Below, piece by piece: positions 11,301-24,522 of a stretch of DNA of 64,000 bases. Under the pieces are notes generated by a model. That model was given only the letters and a program-made list of their open reading frames with translations. It was not told the DNA's origin and made no database searches. The position numbers were made by a program, and so were the translations under genes. Source of the DNA: Rhyzopertha dominica (lineage: Eukaryota > Arthropoda > Insecta > Coleoptera > Bostrichidae); contig QCXZ01000001.1 in NCBI GenBank assembly GCA_025024175.1, positions 15,996,001 to 16,060,000 of the forward strand, written 5' to 3'. Every line of letters starts with the position of its first letter. The first letter of the stretch is position 1.

Positions 11301-13317
11301 AAGTAGCTCTAGGACATTTTTGCAATTACTGATATAAACTACTTTAATATGTGAGATTTTCAACGCGTTTAGAAAGTTATCATTGCTTATATAAAAAATA
11401 TAATATCTTTGACTATCTTTTTATATTCAAAGACAATAATATTTGTGCCAGCCTCATTTGATTTAACCGACAATACGATTTCGTAAACTTTTTTGTTGCT
11501 GGTAAAGAAAAATTGAAGACATTCAGCCGCGTTTATGTGCTTAATTTGTCTTATGGTAAAGTATGTCCAGAAAGCAATGCTTCCGGACTTTCGATTAAGG
11601 GACCGCATCATAAAATCCAGGTTCTTCGTAAGCGAATTTCAAACACATTTAGCGGAACGTTATTCTCTTTCATAAACATATAAACTAGTAATTGAAGAAT
11701 GAAATTTTGTCCACAACTTCTGTTATGTCGTATATTGAGAGTGGGGAGCTTTCTAAACGGAAGTTTATAAAATATCTTTATTTTTAATTATTGGTAATAT
11801 GTGTTTACTGATTGGCTTTACTGACGTTTTATACTCAATCATATCGTGATCTGTAATTCGGTGATAAAAATTAAAATTAATGCTCTCTATGATAGACGTG
11901 CCTGAATTAATTATAAAATTCATTGCATCGCGCAGTATAGCAATTACTGTTAAGTCCAAATTGACATCCCCCCATCTATAAGGAAATATCATTTGTACCA
12001 ACAACAGATAAGTAAAACTGATGAATTTATAAAAAAAATGGTTAATTTATCAATGAGAGTCGATAATACATTGCACAAACGTTTCAGTATTTAAACCTTC
12101 TCAGTTACTTAATTATTACATTTTGTACGTACATATACATATATCTGCTTCAGGCAGTGGAAACGTGCAGTAGTTAATACTGCTCTAAAATATCAAAATA
12201 TTAGCTACTTAAAAGCCAATGCTTTTGTACCGGCCAATATTTTAAACCTTATACACTTTTACTAACTTTAGAGCAGTTATGTCTGTTTGTTAGCAAAAAT
12301 TTTGGAGGGTTATTTGATTTAGCTAGATATGGGTATGGGGTACCCAAAATAAAGAAAAAAATATATATTAACTCGGTAACTCGTAAAATAGTGTCAGCCA
12401 GCGATTAGTAATTATTCCCTCATGCGGGTTGATTCTTGTGTCAGTTTGTTTCATTATAGATGACTATGAAAAGCAATCTTTACTGTTGGCATTTTACATT
12501 AATACATCAACTCATTTCGCCAATTTAAATTAAAGCTACTAAACGTACAATGGGTTTGATTAATTAGAATTTCAGCAATTATTATTTCCTTAAGCACGAG
12601 TATTAAAAGTGAACGATTAACGCAATTATGGTAAAAAATAATCAGTCGCGTTCTAAATTTTAAAATTGTGGTTTCATGATATCACGTCCTATATGACCTG
12701 AAATCATATCCAATATTGGCTGCCTTGAGACATCTAACAGATAATTTTTTTCTTATTATTATAAAACGTAGTATGAGTCTGTCCATCAAGAAGGACGTGC
12801 TCGGAAGAGGCAATGTTCCATACCAAGTCGCATATCGGTAGTCAATTTATATTGCATGCTGTTGTGTAAGATTTATTGCTGGGAACAACAATAAATTGCA
12901 TTTGACACCCAGTTAATGCATACATATAGTTTGTTTTGCGTTACAACCATTGGTTATTGTTGGTTTTATGTGCAATAAAATTTGACATAATATTGAATTA
13001 TGAAGTTACTTTAGCCATTATTTCAAGTGCACAGACTTTCATTCATACTGACGGCACTAGGATGTTTGCAGTATTATTAACGAGCAAATTTGTGCTCATT
13101 TGATTTATCTTTCGAGCGTAATTATATACTTAACGATTTACGCAAAGTAGCAGGTATATTAACGTTATAGGTTAATTTATTTACGAACATATTTGTAATT
13201 ATTAACCTTGACTAACAGTTCGAGTTAATTACTACGGGAATGTGCTATTCAGTAAAATGCACCTAATCTTAAAGTAAAGAGATTTGACATTTCACTTTCA
13301 GAACTAATTAATTTTAA
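8302..13317. other. No recognisable gene (5 kb)
   Basis: AT-rich DNA. The open frames here (for example 8529-8783, 9632-9847 and 11765-12004, all minus) are below 90 codons, carry no family motif that I recognise, and have the composition of random AT-rich frames. No long inverted or direct repeat was noticed. Confidence 0.5.
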
Positions 13318-14001
13318 CGATTCCAAGAGTTAATTTTATATTTTGACCATGTTATATATAGTCTTATTAGGACGTTATTTGTTAGAGCACAAAGGATATC
13401 AGATGAAAGTTCTGTACAAAAAGAAATATATCGTCTTAAATCAGCGCTAGTGAGAAATGGTTATAGTAGTAAGAATATTTGGTCAGTTTTTAATAAAAGT
13501 GCTCATCCAAATCAAGTAAATTCTCAGCCACGACAAAGCAAATTGAAGTTGAGTTTGCCTTATGTACAAGGCCTTTCGGAAAAATTAAAGAGGATGCTTA
13601 GAAAACACGATATTTTAGTTGTTGATAGTACATATAATAATTTAGATAAAATTTTAAGTTCTACTAAAGATAAAGTACATTTAGAAAGTGAAGGTGTTTA
13701 CAAAATTACTTGTTCTTGCGGAAAGTGTTACATAGGTCAAACTAAAAGAAAAGTAGGTACGCGTTTGAAAGAACACATACGTGCTACTAGGTTGCAACAG
13801 ATAGATAAATCTTCCGTAGCTGAACACTCATATTTGACTAAACACATGATTTATTTTGATAAAACAAAAATTTTACATAGAGAAAAATATTATCACAAAC
13901 GTCTAATAAAAGAAGCTATAGAAATTTGTAGGAATACTAATAATTTTAATAGGGATTGTGGAAATTATGAGTTAGGTGACATTTGGAAGGCTATTTTGTA
14001 G
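13318..14001 (+). pseudogene. Penelope-like element, C-terminal fragment with GIY-YIG endonuclease
   Basis: The frame is open from just after a stop at 13315 and contains no ATG for the first part, so it is a truncated gene rather than one starting at the GTG at 13450. It begins in the RT thumb region (IRTLFVRAQRISDE, then a leucine/lysine-rich helix and NGYSSKNI) and runs into a GIY-YIG endonuclease: GVY at 13693-13701, the cysteine cluster CSCGKC, and YIG at 13729-13737, followed by RLKEH and AEH. The Cys cluster between GVY and YIG and the downstream histidines are typical of Penelope-like retroelements, whose full ORF is several times longer. The rest of the RT is missing upstream. The protein would have inserted element cDNA at nicked chromosomal sites. 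Confidence 0.85.
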
Positions 14002-14184
14002 TTATCTTTTATCAAGTAGTTCGTGTATATCTAGTAGGTAGGTAGTTCCTTTTTCATCGTTAGGTTCCTTTTTTATCAGGTTGGCACGTTGTTTCTATGA
14101 CGTCTCGCATCCTTGGTGATTTGTTTATTTACTTTCAAAATTTTGTTTGAACTTGTGTCAGGCAAATTTTGAGGTTCTTCGTCT

Positions 14185-14217
14185 TTGACAAAGATTACAG
14201 GTGTAATCGAAACGTCA
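14185..14217 (+). other. Penelope-end hairpin motif
   Basis: TTGACAAAG, then a perfect 6-bp stem (GATTAC 14193-14198 against GTAATC 14203-14208, loop AGGT), then GAAACGTC. It sits about 180 bases after the stop of the GIY-YIG fragment, where the 3' untranslated end of a Penelope-like element is expected. It resembles a hammerhead core with defects, because the first part is UUGACAAA rather than CUGAUGA. Confidence 0.4.
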
Positions 14218-16070
14218 CACTATTAACTTTTTGTCAGTGTTTTCAAGTGACAGCGATCTATCCGACAAAATATTATCTTATATTTATGGACGCTGAAAGC
14301 ATTCACCCTCGTATACATGTTATATTGTTTTAAGCATGAATATATATATAAAATGGTTATTTAATTTCCAAACAACAACTATTTTCGACTAAATGTTTGA
14401 ACTTTGAATACAATATAACGAATTTTTATAACAAGTAAAGAACCATCAAGCGAGATAGATGACAGAAAAGATATATTCATATGATAAAAATTATCTATCT
14501 ACTAATTTCTAATACTGATGAACTGAGCGCGTAAGCATTGTCTTTCATAAAATCATAGCTACTTCTTTTCTAAATAAGTAAACCACACCGAAGCTGCGTA
14601 GAATATCATGTTCATAAAAGAGTTCTTAGTATTTTTATACCGGGTGTTAGGTTAGGCGTAGTCATCGGCACAATTTTGGAATTGATTTATTTTAGAAACT
14701 GATTGATGAGAGAATGACTTGCAAAATTTTATAAATGGAGGGGGAGGGGCATACATATCTGGAGAAAAAATATTATTATAATACTTTATTGTTTCAATCG
14801 ATTTTGATTATCTTTAGTCCTTTGTGGAAGTAAATTTCAGCTCACTTCGCCAGTATTATCCGAATTCATGTTTATGTTATGAGAGTGTCTACCCGACCGT
14901 CGGACGGTTGTATATTGTGCGCAATTCGGCCGTCGGACGGTTAAATACCGCTAGTTATTTGACCGGCCGGCGCCGGCACGGTTGACGTACGCAAAACGAA
15001 AATGCAATTTTCAGAATAAAGTCTCCACATTCACACATGGTATACGTGAAAAGTGGAGATCAATCCAATAATAATATACAAAATTTTCAAGGTAAGCATT
15101 TTCAAAATTTAGACTAACAAAAACAACCTGAATTTTAATAATACTGAGCTTGAAGGTTACGTGATTGAGAAAGCTGCTAAGCTGCAAATGAGACTAACGA
15201 AATAGTTTCACCAAGCGAAATTGATTTGAACAACATTAAAATTCCACCATTGGTCTACTATCTAAAACGAAAATGAAGAGACATGAGGTTGTACCTTTTA
15301 ACAAACTAAAAAAACAGGACAGAATATAATTCTGAACTGGATTGGTAAATTACGAGAAAATATTTACAAAAAGAAAATTCTCAACAAATGTGACATAAAG
15401 GATATGTTATATGGATGTTAAAATTACAGAAATAAATGTATAAATAATGTAATGAAATAAAAACAAATAAATAGGTACCTATATTTTGTCTAAAAATGGA
15501 ACATGGGTATGTTCACAGTGCAATATAGCAGTGTCTGACATGGCCACAATCAGGTGTGTGACCGATGTTTAAATTGGTTTCATTTAGATTGCGTTGATAA
15601 TAAAAACGATTTCGTCCATTTTTATATGCCCTAATTGGAGTAGATATTCGGTATTAGTGTAGTATTCTATATTTCATGTCTTTGTTTTCTTGGATATACA
15701 TCCTAGAAATAAGGTAGTATGCAACCTTTAGATTTTATTTTTCTTTTTGTATGATTTTCTACATTTTTATATTTAAAAGATTAATAGAATACCTATTTTT
15801 ATTTTTTTTATTACATTTTAATTCATTTAAATTTTAAATGTTAGCTAAGTTGCGGTAGGTATGTATGTGGGTATGCAGGAAGGTTTATTTAATGTAATCC
15901 CTTAAGATAAGCCTTTATATTATAAAATTATTGTTCTGACCTTTTGCATACGCCGGTCCACAACGATAGCAAAGGAACAAACTTGAAAGTACATTTTATA
16001 TTAATAACAAAATTGTAAATGTCATATTGATTTTCATAATAATTTGTCAATCTGCAAAATAAAAATATTC
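14218..16070. other. No gene; short CpG-rich palindrome cluster inside
   Basis: Non-coding AT-rich sequence between the two Penelope-like fragments. Apart from the palindromes at 14896-14976 I see no element. Any middle RT part of a Penelope copy that once lay here is not readable. Confidence 0.5.
14896..14976. repeat. Cluster of CpG-rich palindromes
   Basis: ACCGTCGGACGGT (14896-14908) is a 13-base palindrome. The core CCGTCGGACGG is repeated at 14930-14940, and CCGGCCGGCGCCGG follows at 14963-14976. Such CpG density stands out sharply in this AT-rich window. It may be a protein-binding cluster or the end of a degraded repeat. Confidence 0.5.
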
Positions 16071-16101
16071 GACAAAGACCTAAATTATAGGTCGAAACGT
16101 T
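16071..16101 (+). other. Penelope-end hairpin motif
   Basis: GACAAAG followed by a 6-bp stem (GACCTA 16077-16082 against TAGGTC 16088-16093), then GAAACGTT. It has the same layout as the motif at 14185. It lies about 700 bases upstream of the second Penelope-like fragment, which would fit the repeated terminal segment that often precedes Penelope ORFs. Confidence 0.4.
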
Positions 16102-16805
16102 ATATTATTAGAAAAAAGTGTCTTTAATTTATAAAAAAAGAGGAGCCAGAACCTACAAATAAATACAATAAGAAAAATATATAAATTTATTTCATCTGAT
16201 TGACTGACTTGATATGTAACTGCCCTGTCACAGTCATGTTATTGTTATATAAATTGTTGCCCCTATTACTTGTATATCATTCAATTTTCAGTAAACCACG
16301 CTATAATTAACAATGAGAATTTAGTTTATGTACGTGAGGCTGTCAGCTAAATCCACGTAAACGCGTGTTGTATCTAAGGAACACATTTAATGTCACCTGT
16401 ATGAACCGTTATGTTCTCTGTTTAATTATCTCCCGACACCTAAAGGCAATGAATTTCCAAACTTGGCTCTACCGCGCGTCTCGTTTTAATAATTGTAACT
16501 TTAGTGAAGTAAATAGTTGCGAGACCATTATAGGAAACAGCGTATTATACGGGATGATAATTTTAAAACAATCAGTTACCATGTTAAGCACGAAGTTATA
16601 ACGGGATTATCACAAACTAAGGAGGACCTTGAATGATATATTTTTGGAAACTATCCGACCAACCGATTTAGTAATGACTTCAAATTTTTTAATAGCAATC
16701 TATCCAAACATGTTTTAATTTTAATTATTTAGAGTAAATTTCGGCATTTGGGACCCTCTATTATTCAAATAAATCGTTACACTACATTCTTTGCTTTAAT
16801 AAAAA

Positions 16806-17665
16806 ATGAACAGCTTGGTTAAGAAGCGTTATATATACGTTTCAAATTATATAAAACAAGGAAACAGTTCAGCCTTAGTCATGTACGGTTTACCCAAAAT
16901 CCATAATCAGAAACCATCATTAAGACAAACCATAAGCAGTTATGATGCTCCAACTCAGATTATTGAGATAACTAGGAAAAACTATACACAGAATTCTCTG
17001 CAAAAACAACAGGATTATATCAAGGATTCTTGGGATTTCCAAAGCTTTATAACAGATTGCAACTTAAAAGAGATGCGAGGTTACGGTTTAGATATGAACG
17101 ACTTATTTTCGAAGATAAGTATTATTAAATAATAATAATAGTAATAATAATAATAAACGTCTTTATTCAGCGATAAAAGAATTTGTTGAAGAAGAATGGG
17201 AATATTTAAGCGAACGCACAGAAGAAGAGAAGAATGATTTTATTAATGCCTTGGCGCTATGTGCAAGAAAAATATGAAACCAAGATGAAATTAAACTACT
17301 TTCGTAGAAAGATTTATGGATGACATTATCATAGCACTACTAGAAGAGGAAATAGAAAAAACAGTAAAAGTTTTCATTGATTATCATACAGTACTAAAGT
17401 ATAGATATGAAAAATAGAATAACAATGGAACAATAAACTTTCTGGGCATGACTATAAAAAAGAAGTGATTNGAACCTAGCTATTTCTTATTATTAAAAAA
17501 ATAGCCTGCTCTGGACGGCATCTGAACTACAACTCCGCCCATCCCAAAGCACAAAAAAATCCGTAATGTCTGCCATGATGGACAGACGTTTGGTGCTAAC
17601 TGACCCAAATGAAAGAAAAGAACAACTTAAGAAGGTAAGGACTATTTTGCAGGAGCAACTCGTTT
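16806..17665 (+). pseudogene. Penelope-like element, N-terminal/central RT fragment, decayed
   Basis: From 16806 the frame reads into VMYGLPKIHNQKPSLRQTIS, the YGLPKIHK..PLRPI signature at the start of Penelope-type RT, followed by DYIKDSWDFQSFI and a damaged catalytic region. After a trinucleotide repeat at 17131-17157, other frames give AIKEFVEEEWEYLSERT, ALCARK and RFMDDIIIALLEEEIE, the last resembling the RT catalytic box. Further on come HLNYNSAHPKAQK and MSAMMDRRLVLTDPNERK, the start of the thumb. Several stops and frame changes make it a fossil. It has the same orientation as the 13.3-kb fragment but represents the opposite half of the protein. Confidence 0.7.
17131..17157 (+). repeat. 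Trinucleotide microsatellite (AAT)n
   Basis: Run of ATA/AAT triplets with one GTA interruption, inserted in the Penelope-like RT relic where it helps break the reading frame. Confidence 0.8.
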
Positions 17666-19618
17666 ATGAATTACTGAAGGAAAGAACGCGTTTACTTTGT
17701 AATAGCATAAGAAGAGAAAATGGAACACCACCAAAAGAAAAATGCACAAATTGCATTTGGGATTGGAGGGACGACCAACAACACTTGGTGCTGGTAAGAC
17801 GGGGTAGTGAAGTAAGATGTGGATCAATTAGATCTCAAACTTTTCAATTGCGCTAGCGATAAGCGAATACATGAGCAGAGTCATTCAAGTATGACTGTCA
17901 GAAATAGGTTTTGATGTAGTTAACAAAAGTTTTATCGCAACCCTTCTACTTTAAACTAAATATTTACACGACTGCTTGTCAATTTATAACCTCAATTTTT
18001 TTCGTTGGGATAAAATGGGGTACGCTGTGAAGATGTGCAAAGAAAGCTGCGATAAAGGAAAAAAGAAAAAATTAGAAAAAAGAAACAATAAATAATTGGA
18101 TTGGGACAGAAGACAATAGTCTGAATCTCGTGAAGCATGGATTATATCTATCAGGGATGCGCTGGCGCTAATCATGTGATGATGTGAAGAAAATGATAAC
18201 TAAAATGTTTAAGACTGTTGTAACCCATTTTACCCCAAAGATAGGGCAAGACAAGGCACAAGACTTTTTCCTTTTGATTATTTATTTAAAAAAATATAAT
18301 AAGCTTTGTTATTTTTCATATAGTCCAATAGAGGAAAAAACTAATTGAATTCATTAATAAAGTCCCGAATTCCTGTGATGTATATTTAGTTTTTTATTTT
18401 TATTTATATTTTATTCAAGCATTAAGGCCCTTGCCTAACACTTCCATTCCCCTGTACCTGGCATTTCTGAAAAACTGACTATAATTTTGAAAGAAAGGTA
18501 GAATAAGGGTGGGATACCAAACTCGCAACAGCTTCGGCACATATGAAAATATATTGTGTTTTATTGTATAGAATATTGTATAATTTAGATATCTTCAAAC
18601 TGAAGGGTAAGTTTCATCGCCTCAGTTTTCAGCAGAAACGCTATCAATTTAAAACCAATTTTTTCAGGTTTATGTAATGATAGAAGTTATTATGAAACTA
18701 CCAAATTTTTATAATTTACTTGCAGTAGACTGTGAGACAATTTTGGATAACTTAAACCCGCAAGTTAAAGAAACCTTTGGCATCATGTATTCTTTCGTTA
18801 TTACAAAAATTTATTGATAGCATTTCTTCCCAAATTATGGCTAGCCGCTACTTATGCAATTAATGCATTAAATAAATATAGTTACATGGAGATTTAGTTC
18901 GTCTTACTATTATTATGTCACAGCATAGTTTTAATTAGATGCATTGTTATTCTGCCAGTACATAATAATAATACACCATTTATTATTATGGTGCAACATA
19001 ATATTAATTCTACGATATATACTATTTTAGCGTATAAAATAACTGTAGAATTAAAATAGTGTACATTCTAAATACTAAAAATCGTCTTTTGAATGGAAGA
19101 ACGAAGTGTATAATACTATAGAAGTAATAGAAGTCAAAAATCATACATTGGACAGAACAAGCCCTAGTAAAGCCTAATTATGTCACCAAAGAAGTGTAAA
19201 TAATGCACGAACTAAAGAAACGGCACTGGCAAAATCTTTTTCTTCAAATGCAAAATAAACAAATGCGAGTGAAACGAATATTTGAAATTAGTGAGTTACA
19301 TGTTGCCCATGCAAATATATTTTGTGAAAAACCTATTGAGATCAACGGATCACGGAGTAACCTAAGAGTAGGGAGTAAAGACGTGTGTTTTTGAAATAAT
19401 TTTAATAAATAAGATGTACGAATAATGGTTTTAATATATTCAATTTGTGTAAAATTTGCCAAGACTTTTTATATATGTTAAATTGCTCTTGTATATTTGA
19501 GTATCGATTTATTTGAGTGATATACGCCTAAATGCCAAATATGCATCTACTAGGCCAAAAAGACATAAATAAAATTACTATAAACTTACTCACATGATGT
19601 TTCATGGTAGCTGTTGAA
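17666..19618. other. No recognisable gene
   Basis: AT-rich DNA. Around 19000-19060 there is a loose A/T-rich inverted repeat (TTAATTCTAC facing GTAGAATTAA). The end of the open frame started in the Penelope relic runs out to 17856 without further recognisable motif. Confidence 0.45.
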
Positions 19619-19801
19619 ATCTAGCGGTGGCTTTCCGAACTATAACGTAGGTTGGTACGGTCTGTAAGTACATAAGCGTGTATTGCTGATATAAATATAC
19701 CAAAAAAATCGGTATGCGTCATGTAGCGGTGGTTTTACAAACTACGCCGTATTATGGTCGGTAGGTACAGGAAAAGTATTGCAAAAAAAGAGTTCAGTAA
19801 A
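19619..19801 (+). repeat. Two diverged direct repeats, about 107 bases apart
   Basis: A segment starting TCTAGCGGTGGCTTTCCGAAC (about 19620) recurs as TGTAGCGGTGGTTTTACAAAC (about 19725). Both continue through a GGTCKGTA-like stretch to GTATTGC. It looks like an old tandem duplication beside the Tc1 relic. Confidence 0.5.
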
Positions 19802-19928
19802 ATAAAATTACTTTAAATGATTAATTTTTGTCGTATTGGTTTTAGCTCATCTACCATTAATTTAAGATATACGTGTACATTGCAAACTAAGAGTGTATCA
19901 CACATACAGCAACCCGAGGTTTTTTTAA

Positions 19929-20236
19929 CTGAATTTAAAGATAACCCAAACATGTTCGATAGACGATAGGGTTTAGAATAGGAGATCTAAATAAATATCT
20001 TCTTTCTTCTTCTAGCTATGGGTGGACGGGCATCGTCTTGTGACCATACAAAAACTTCTTGAAATTTGCCCATCGTAATGGTGGTAAAATGGTTTGAGAA
20101 CATCGTTTTTGTAACGAGTAGCTGTTATACTGCTGCAAATAAACACCAGTGGTAATCTGCTTCCATAAATAAATGCCCCCCTAATAATTATTCCAACATT
20201 CCTGTGTACGTGATACTGTAACACGGAGGGTGCCAC
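19929..20236 (-). pseudogene. Tc1-like transposase relic
   Basis: Read on the minus strand, the open frame from 20236 to 20012 gives GAFIYGSRLPLVFI, then TATRYKNDVLKPFYHH, matching the segment of Tc1-family transposases between the first Asp region (MVWGAI..G) and the second catalytic Asp. After frame changes, the minus strand near 19930-19961 reads IEHVWVIFK, the conserved IEHVWD block before the last acidic residue. The expected QDNARPH box is degraded. Full-length Tc1 transposases are about 340 residues, so only about a third is readable here. No terminal inverted repeats were found. Inactive fossil of a cut-and-paste element. Confidence 0.65.
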
Positions 20237-23200
20237 ACAAAATTAATGCAAGTGCTTGCGGATAAAATAAAGAATGACACGACACACTGATGAAATTCAA
20301 CAAAACTTTATTGGAACTACCGCGTACTCGCGTGTGTCTATTGAAAGAAAACGATTGGAATAGTCAAATCTCAGCGGCTATGCGCAGCGATTGGCTGTGG
20401 CATGTTGGCGGCGTTGCCACGTGTTACAATACTGCAAAACAAATTCAAAATCAGACGACTTCTTCTCACCATTTTACGTGTATGCCCAAACAGAACCGTG
20501 ATTCATGACTGATCACCACCACCCTCCACCGTTCGTGTTCTCCACACCGTTCTATTTTTTTTTTTGCGAAAAGTAATAGGAAGCGCTAATTTGGAGCAGC
20601 AAGAAAACAAACCAATGGATCTAATGCGGTGGTATATTGTTCGCACACTGGTCATAGTAGTACGCAGTGTCACTTTTACTAAAGTTGCTAAAATTATTTA
20701 GGTTTGAGTTACATCTAATAAATGCCTAATGACTATCCGAGGAAACCAAACATATTACATGGCGTGTTTCATTTAAAATAAAGTTTGTGTGCGGTTTAAC
20801 AGGAAGTTATTATTTTTAAAATATGCAGTTCAACAATCTGAACAAGTATGGGCCTTTTTTTCACATTTTGATAGGTAAAGGGGTTAAGCAAGAAACACGC
20901 TTGGGTGTAACACCTTGTATAAGTACGTCATAAGATTTTACCCAACACTGGGTTTCGCTAGTTTGATTTTATCTGTGTGGTTGCCTGCTTCGTTCTAGCG
21001 TGCTGTGTGCGGTGTTTCAATTATCGTCGCACACGTCACTTATTGTTACCTACGCACATATTATAGTATATAAGCAATTCATGCACCGTGAATCAAGACT
21101 TCAGGTCATTCCTCCGACTAATATGTATTTTAATGAAACCTTGTTAGAAAGACCTAAAACTACGCGACAAGGAAAATGTAGCGTCACGAAAAAAATTGAT
21201 TCTAGTTCAGCGTTCCAGAACACGAGGATTGTTCTCTAGTTCTTCATGTACGACATAAACAACTGCTTGAAGTTGTCGAAATTTCTTTTCCGCAATATAC
21301 AGGCAACATATTTAGGTCCAGACATACTTTTCATAAACTTATAGTTTTTTTTTTAATTTCTCGTGCTTCGTAGTTGTAGCAACCTCTAATCAAAAGCTAA
21401 TTTGAACTTGCGTTTTACGTTAGCAGTATTCATGTTCTCAAAAATTAGAATTGGCGTCAGAGTTTTAATGTATGCAATAATTAGAGAGTATTTATGATCC
21501 ACGCTCATTGGTCCCAAACGGTGCCTCTTGTAAATAATTCAGATGTTTATAAGAAAATCAAGACCTACGTTGACGTTCATTATGTGGCAAATACGTTAAT
21601 TACTAACTCTACTTATGGTAAGTGAAGAACCTGTGCAACACAGTTAGCTTTATCGTTATTCATTCTCTGGAAGTCTGGAGAAGATGGAAAATATTAGATA
21701 ACACCGTCTACTTCAGTATCATAAGATGTTATTGACTTGAATGTTTAATTAGTAGTTAGTCACGTAGGCAAGTTTAGAATTGGTCTTGCATTTCTGGTAT
21801 TAGACGTCAATTTCTCAGTATTGCGTTTATTACCGGTTTCATATTGTTCCAGTGCGAGACGTTTGTTAATCTTTTCCAAAATAGAAACAAAATCTTACTT
21901 ACTGTTAGACAACGAAGCTGGATTCAGTGTATTTATCTAAATAGTGCGTGGTTGTAAATAATTACGATTGCAGTAAAGAGAATGCGACATAAAGGTAAAG
22001 CTTTTCCGTTAAGTTTCCATAGCACATTGAGAATTGATGTTTACTTCCCTGTGACAAAATTGAACATNAAGTTCGTATTCACTAGTTATAGAGAAATTGC
22101 AACCGTGTTGCTGCAATTTGTTTCTCTATATTATTTATAGGTGAAAAACAGATGAGAATTTAGAACATGTAAAATTCATTTATTTTTATTTAAGAAAAAC
22201 TAAATCAGTCTCTTCATTTACAACTTATGTCACGTATATTACAAAAACCCTTAAATTATGTTAAGTCGGCTGTATAATTTAATCTACGAAAAATTGGGAA
22301 CTGATCCGTCTACGTGGAATCTATTATGATATAAATTATGCAATAATTCAGTATTCTTCTCCACTTTATTAAAAAATCTGAAGTGACCATTCTCAGTATC
22401 AGTTATAATTTAAAAAAATTATAGACTGTTGGAAACAATTAATTTAAAATAATAAACTTGCTTTTTGTGTGTCCAGTTTGCCTAGTTTCAGGAAGTCACC
22501 AACACATTACTCTGGAGAAAATAGGATGGGATAATGTAAAACAAAATTATAAAACATTTTACTAGTAAATTAAACACAAATTAAAGGAAACCAACAATGA
22601 TATTCTGTTAAACTTTTCAAATAAAACTATCTAACAGACATAAATCCATGCTTGCATTAGAAATTATACAATTTAATTTAATATTTTCAAATTAATTTCG
22701 GGTAACTACACCCTTTCCTCCCAATCTACGCCAGTGATTTACTATCATTGAAAGTTTCGTGTTTTGTTACAAAACGTACCGCCCTAGCTACCTTCGTTGG
22801 AAAAAGAAATATAAATTCCCAAACCTTATTGCTATGGCTCTCAGTAAATGCTACCAAATACCAAATAACCAACACGTCATAGTTGAAAAAAAAACTAAAA
22901 CAATAGAAAGTACGTTGGAGTAAGGTAGCCTTGAATCATGTTTATAGTGCTGTCATCGCTTATTGCTAATTGCATAATTGATCGAAATTTAAGCACCAAA
23001 TTCTGCACCTGAAATTTTCTAGTTCTCAGCATTAACTTTTTTTTTAAGATTTTTTATAAGAGATCATAAATAACGAAAACTGTAGCAATATGTGAAGAAT
23101 TTGTTTATCGGCAAAGAAGGAAACTGTATGAGTAATTTGATTGAGGTAGTTTGTTCGTTCCAGATCCAGGCTGAATACCAATGGTCGTGTTCCGAACAAA

Positions 23201-24522
23201 AGTTTTATTTTGCACTTCTGGAAATATCCGCAGTATTGTTTGGCTTAAAACAGTCGTACCTTGAAAACACTGGAAAAATTGCGTGAACTTTTTTCTATTT
23301 TGCTACATGCTGTTATGGCTTATTAATAAAAAAGAAGAATATGGACCGGTAGTGTATATTTAATAAAATTTACGCCTATTAAATACGCGATCTGCTAATC
23401 CATACATACATACATAGATCAAACATTTTGTAATGAGAAAATGCAGTTAGCGATAACTTAAATGATTTCGTATTTAATTTCTAAAATCCCAAATGCTCGA
23501 GTGCCTTAGTTTTTAGGTTATTCCGCTATTATTTACACTGGGAAATTAGATAATTCCGGGTCTCCTATTTTAGTACAATATATCCTTTTGCAATATATAA
23601 TTATAAAGTAAAAGATCTTAACATTTTGTTTTCAATATTATTTTTCTTTATTAATAGGCTCTCCGGTATAGATGATTCAGTTTTGTAAAAAAAATAACAA
23701 ATACGCAACTTATGAAATTACGTCTGAAAATGTGGCCATGCGTGTTCTGAAATACTTCAACCCCATTACCCTATTGCCTTCTTCCTGGATAGTTTTTTTT
23801 TGCATTACCTAGTCGATGACTGATATTTAATTGCCGCTATATATCATCTTTGTACATTTCGATCACACGGCTGCAAAGCAAGGATTATGTACATTGTACA
23901 TAATTCATACTACCAAAGTAGGAGATATTATTAGCATAAATTTAGATTGATAGTAACTTGCAGCGGAATGTATTTCCTGGCGTGTATTCAGCCAATAAAT
24001 AAGTAACCGCAACCCACGAAGGTACGCTTTCATTAAAGTAATAAGCGTTTAATAATCATCGTGCAACGGCTAATGTCATGTCATGAACGTGTATATAATG
24101 AAAACTAGTCCATTTACCTTCGGTACCGGTTTTGACATTGAAACTTTTGTAGAAAACGTATGCGTAAAAGCATGTTGTTACTCATTCAAATTATGTAAAT
24201 ACCGCATCAAGAATTGTTTTGTTTTGCATTTGGACGGATACTACGTGTTCATAAACAGATGAGTGATCTCTTTGCACATTTCTGGCTAGCGCTAAACTAT
24301 GAGTTCTTTGGAGGATGCTATATGGAAGTAAAGGTAAACTGGTGGCATTTTCTGATTTCAGTAGAAAAATAGATGACAGTGTCATGCAATGAACTGACAC
24401 GATGACAAAGCCACCGAGTTGCCTTAACGGGTACTATTTCCTAAAAGAAGTGACCTGTAATCTAACAAGTTTACCTCCACGGTACTTTTTGCTGACGGGC
24501 AAGAACCGACAAATACCGTGTT
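20237..24522. other. No recognisable gene (4.3 kb)
   Basis: The first 300 bases may hold further degraded Tc1 sequence on the minus strand, but no motif is clear. The remainder is AT-rich with only short unrecognised open frames (for example 20290-20508 and 21000-21239). Confidence 0.45.
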
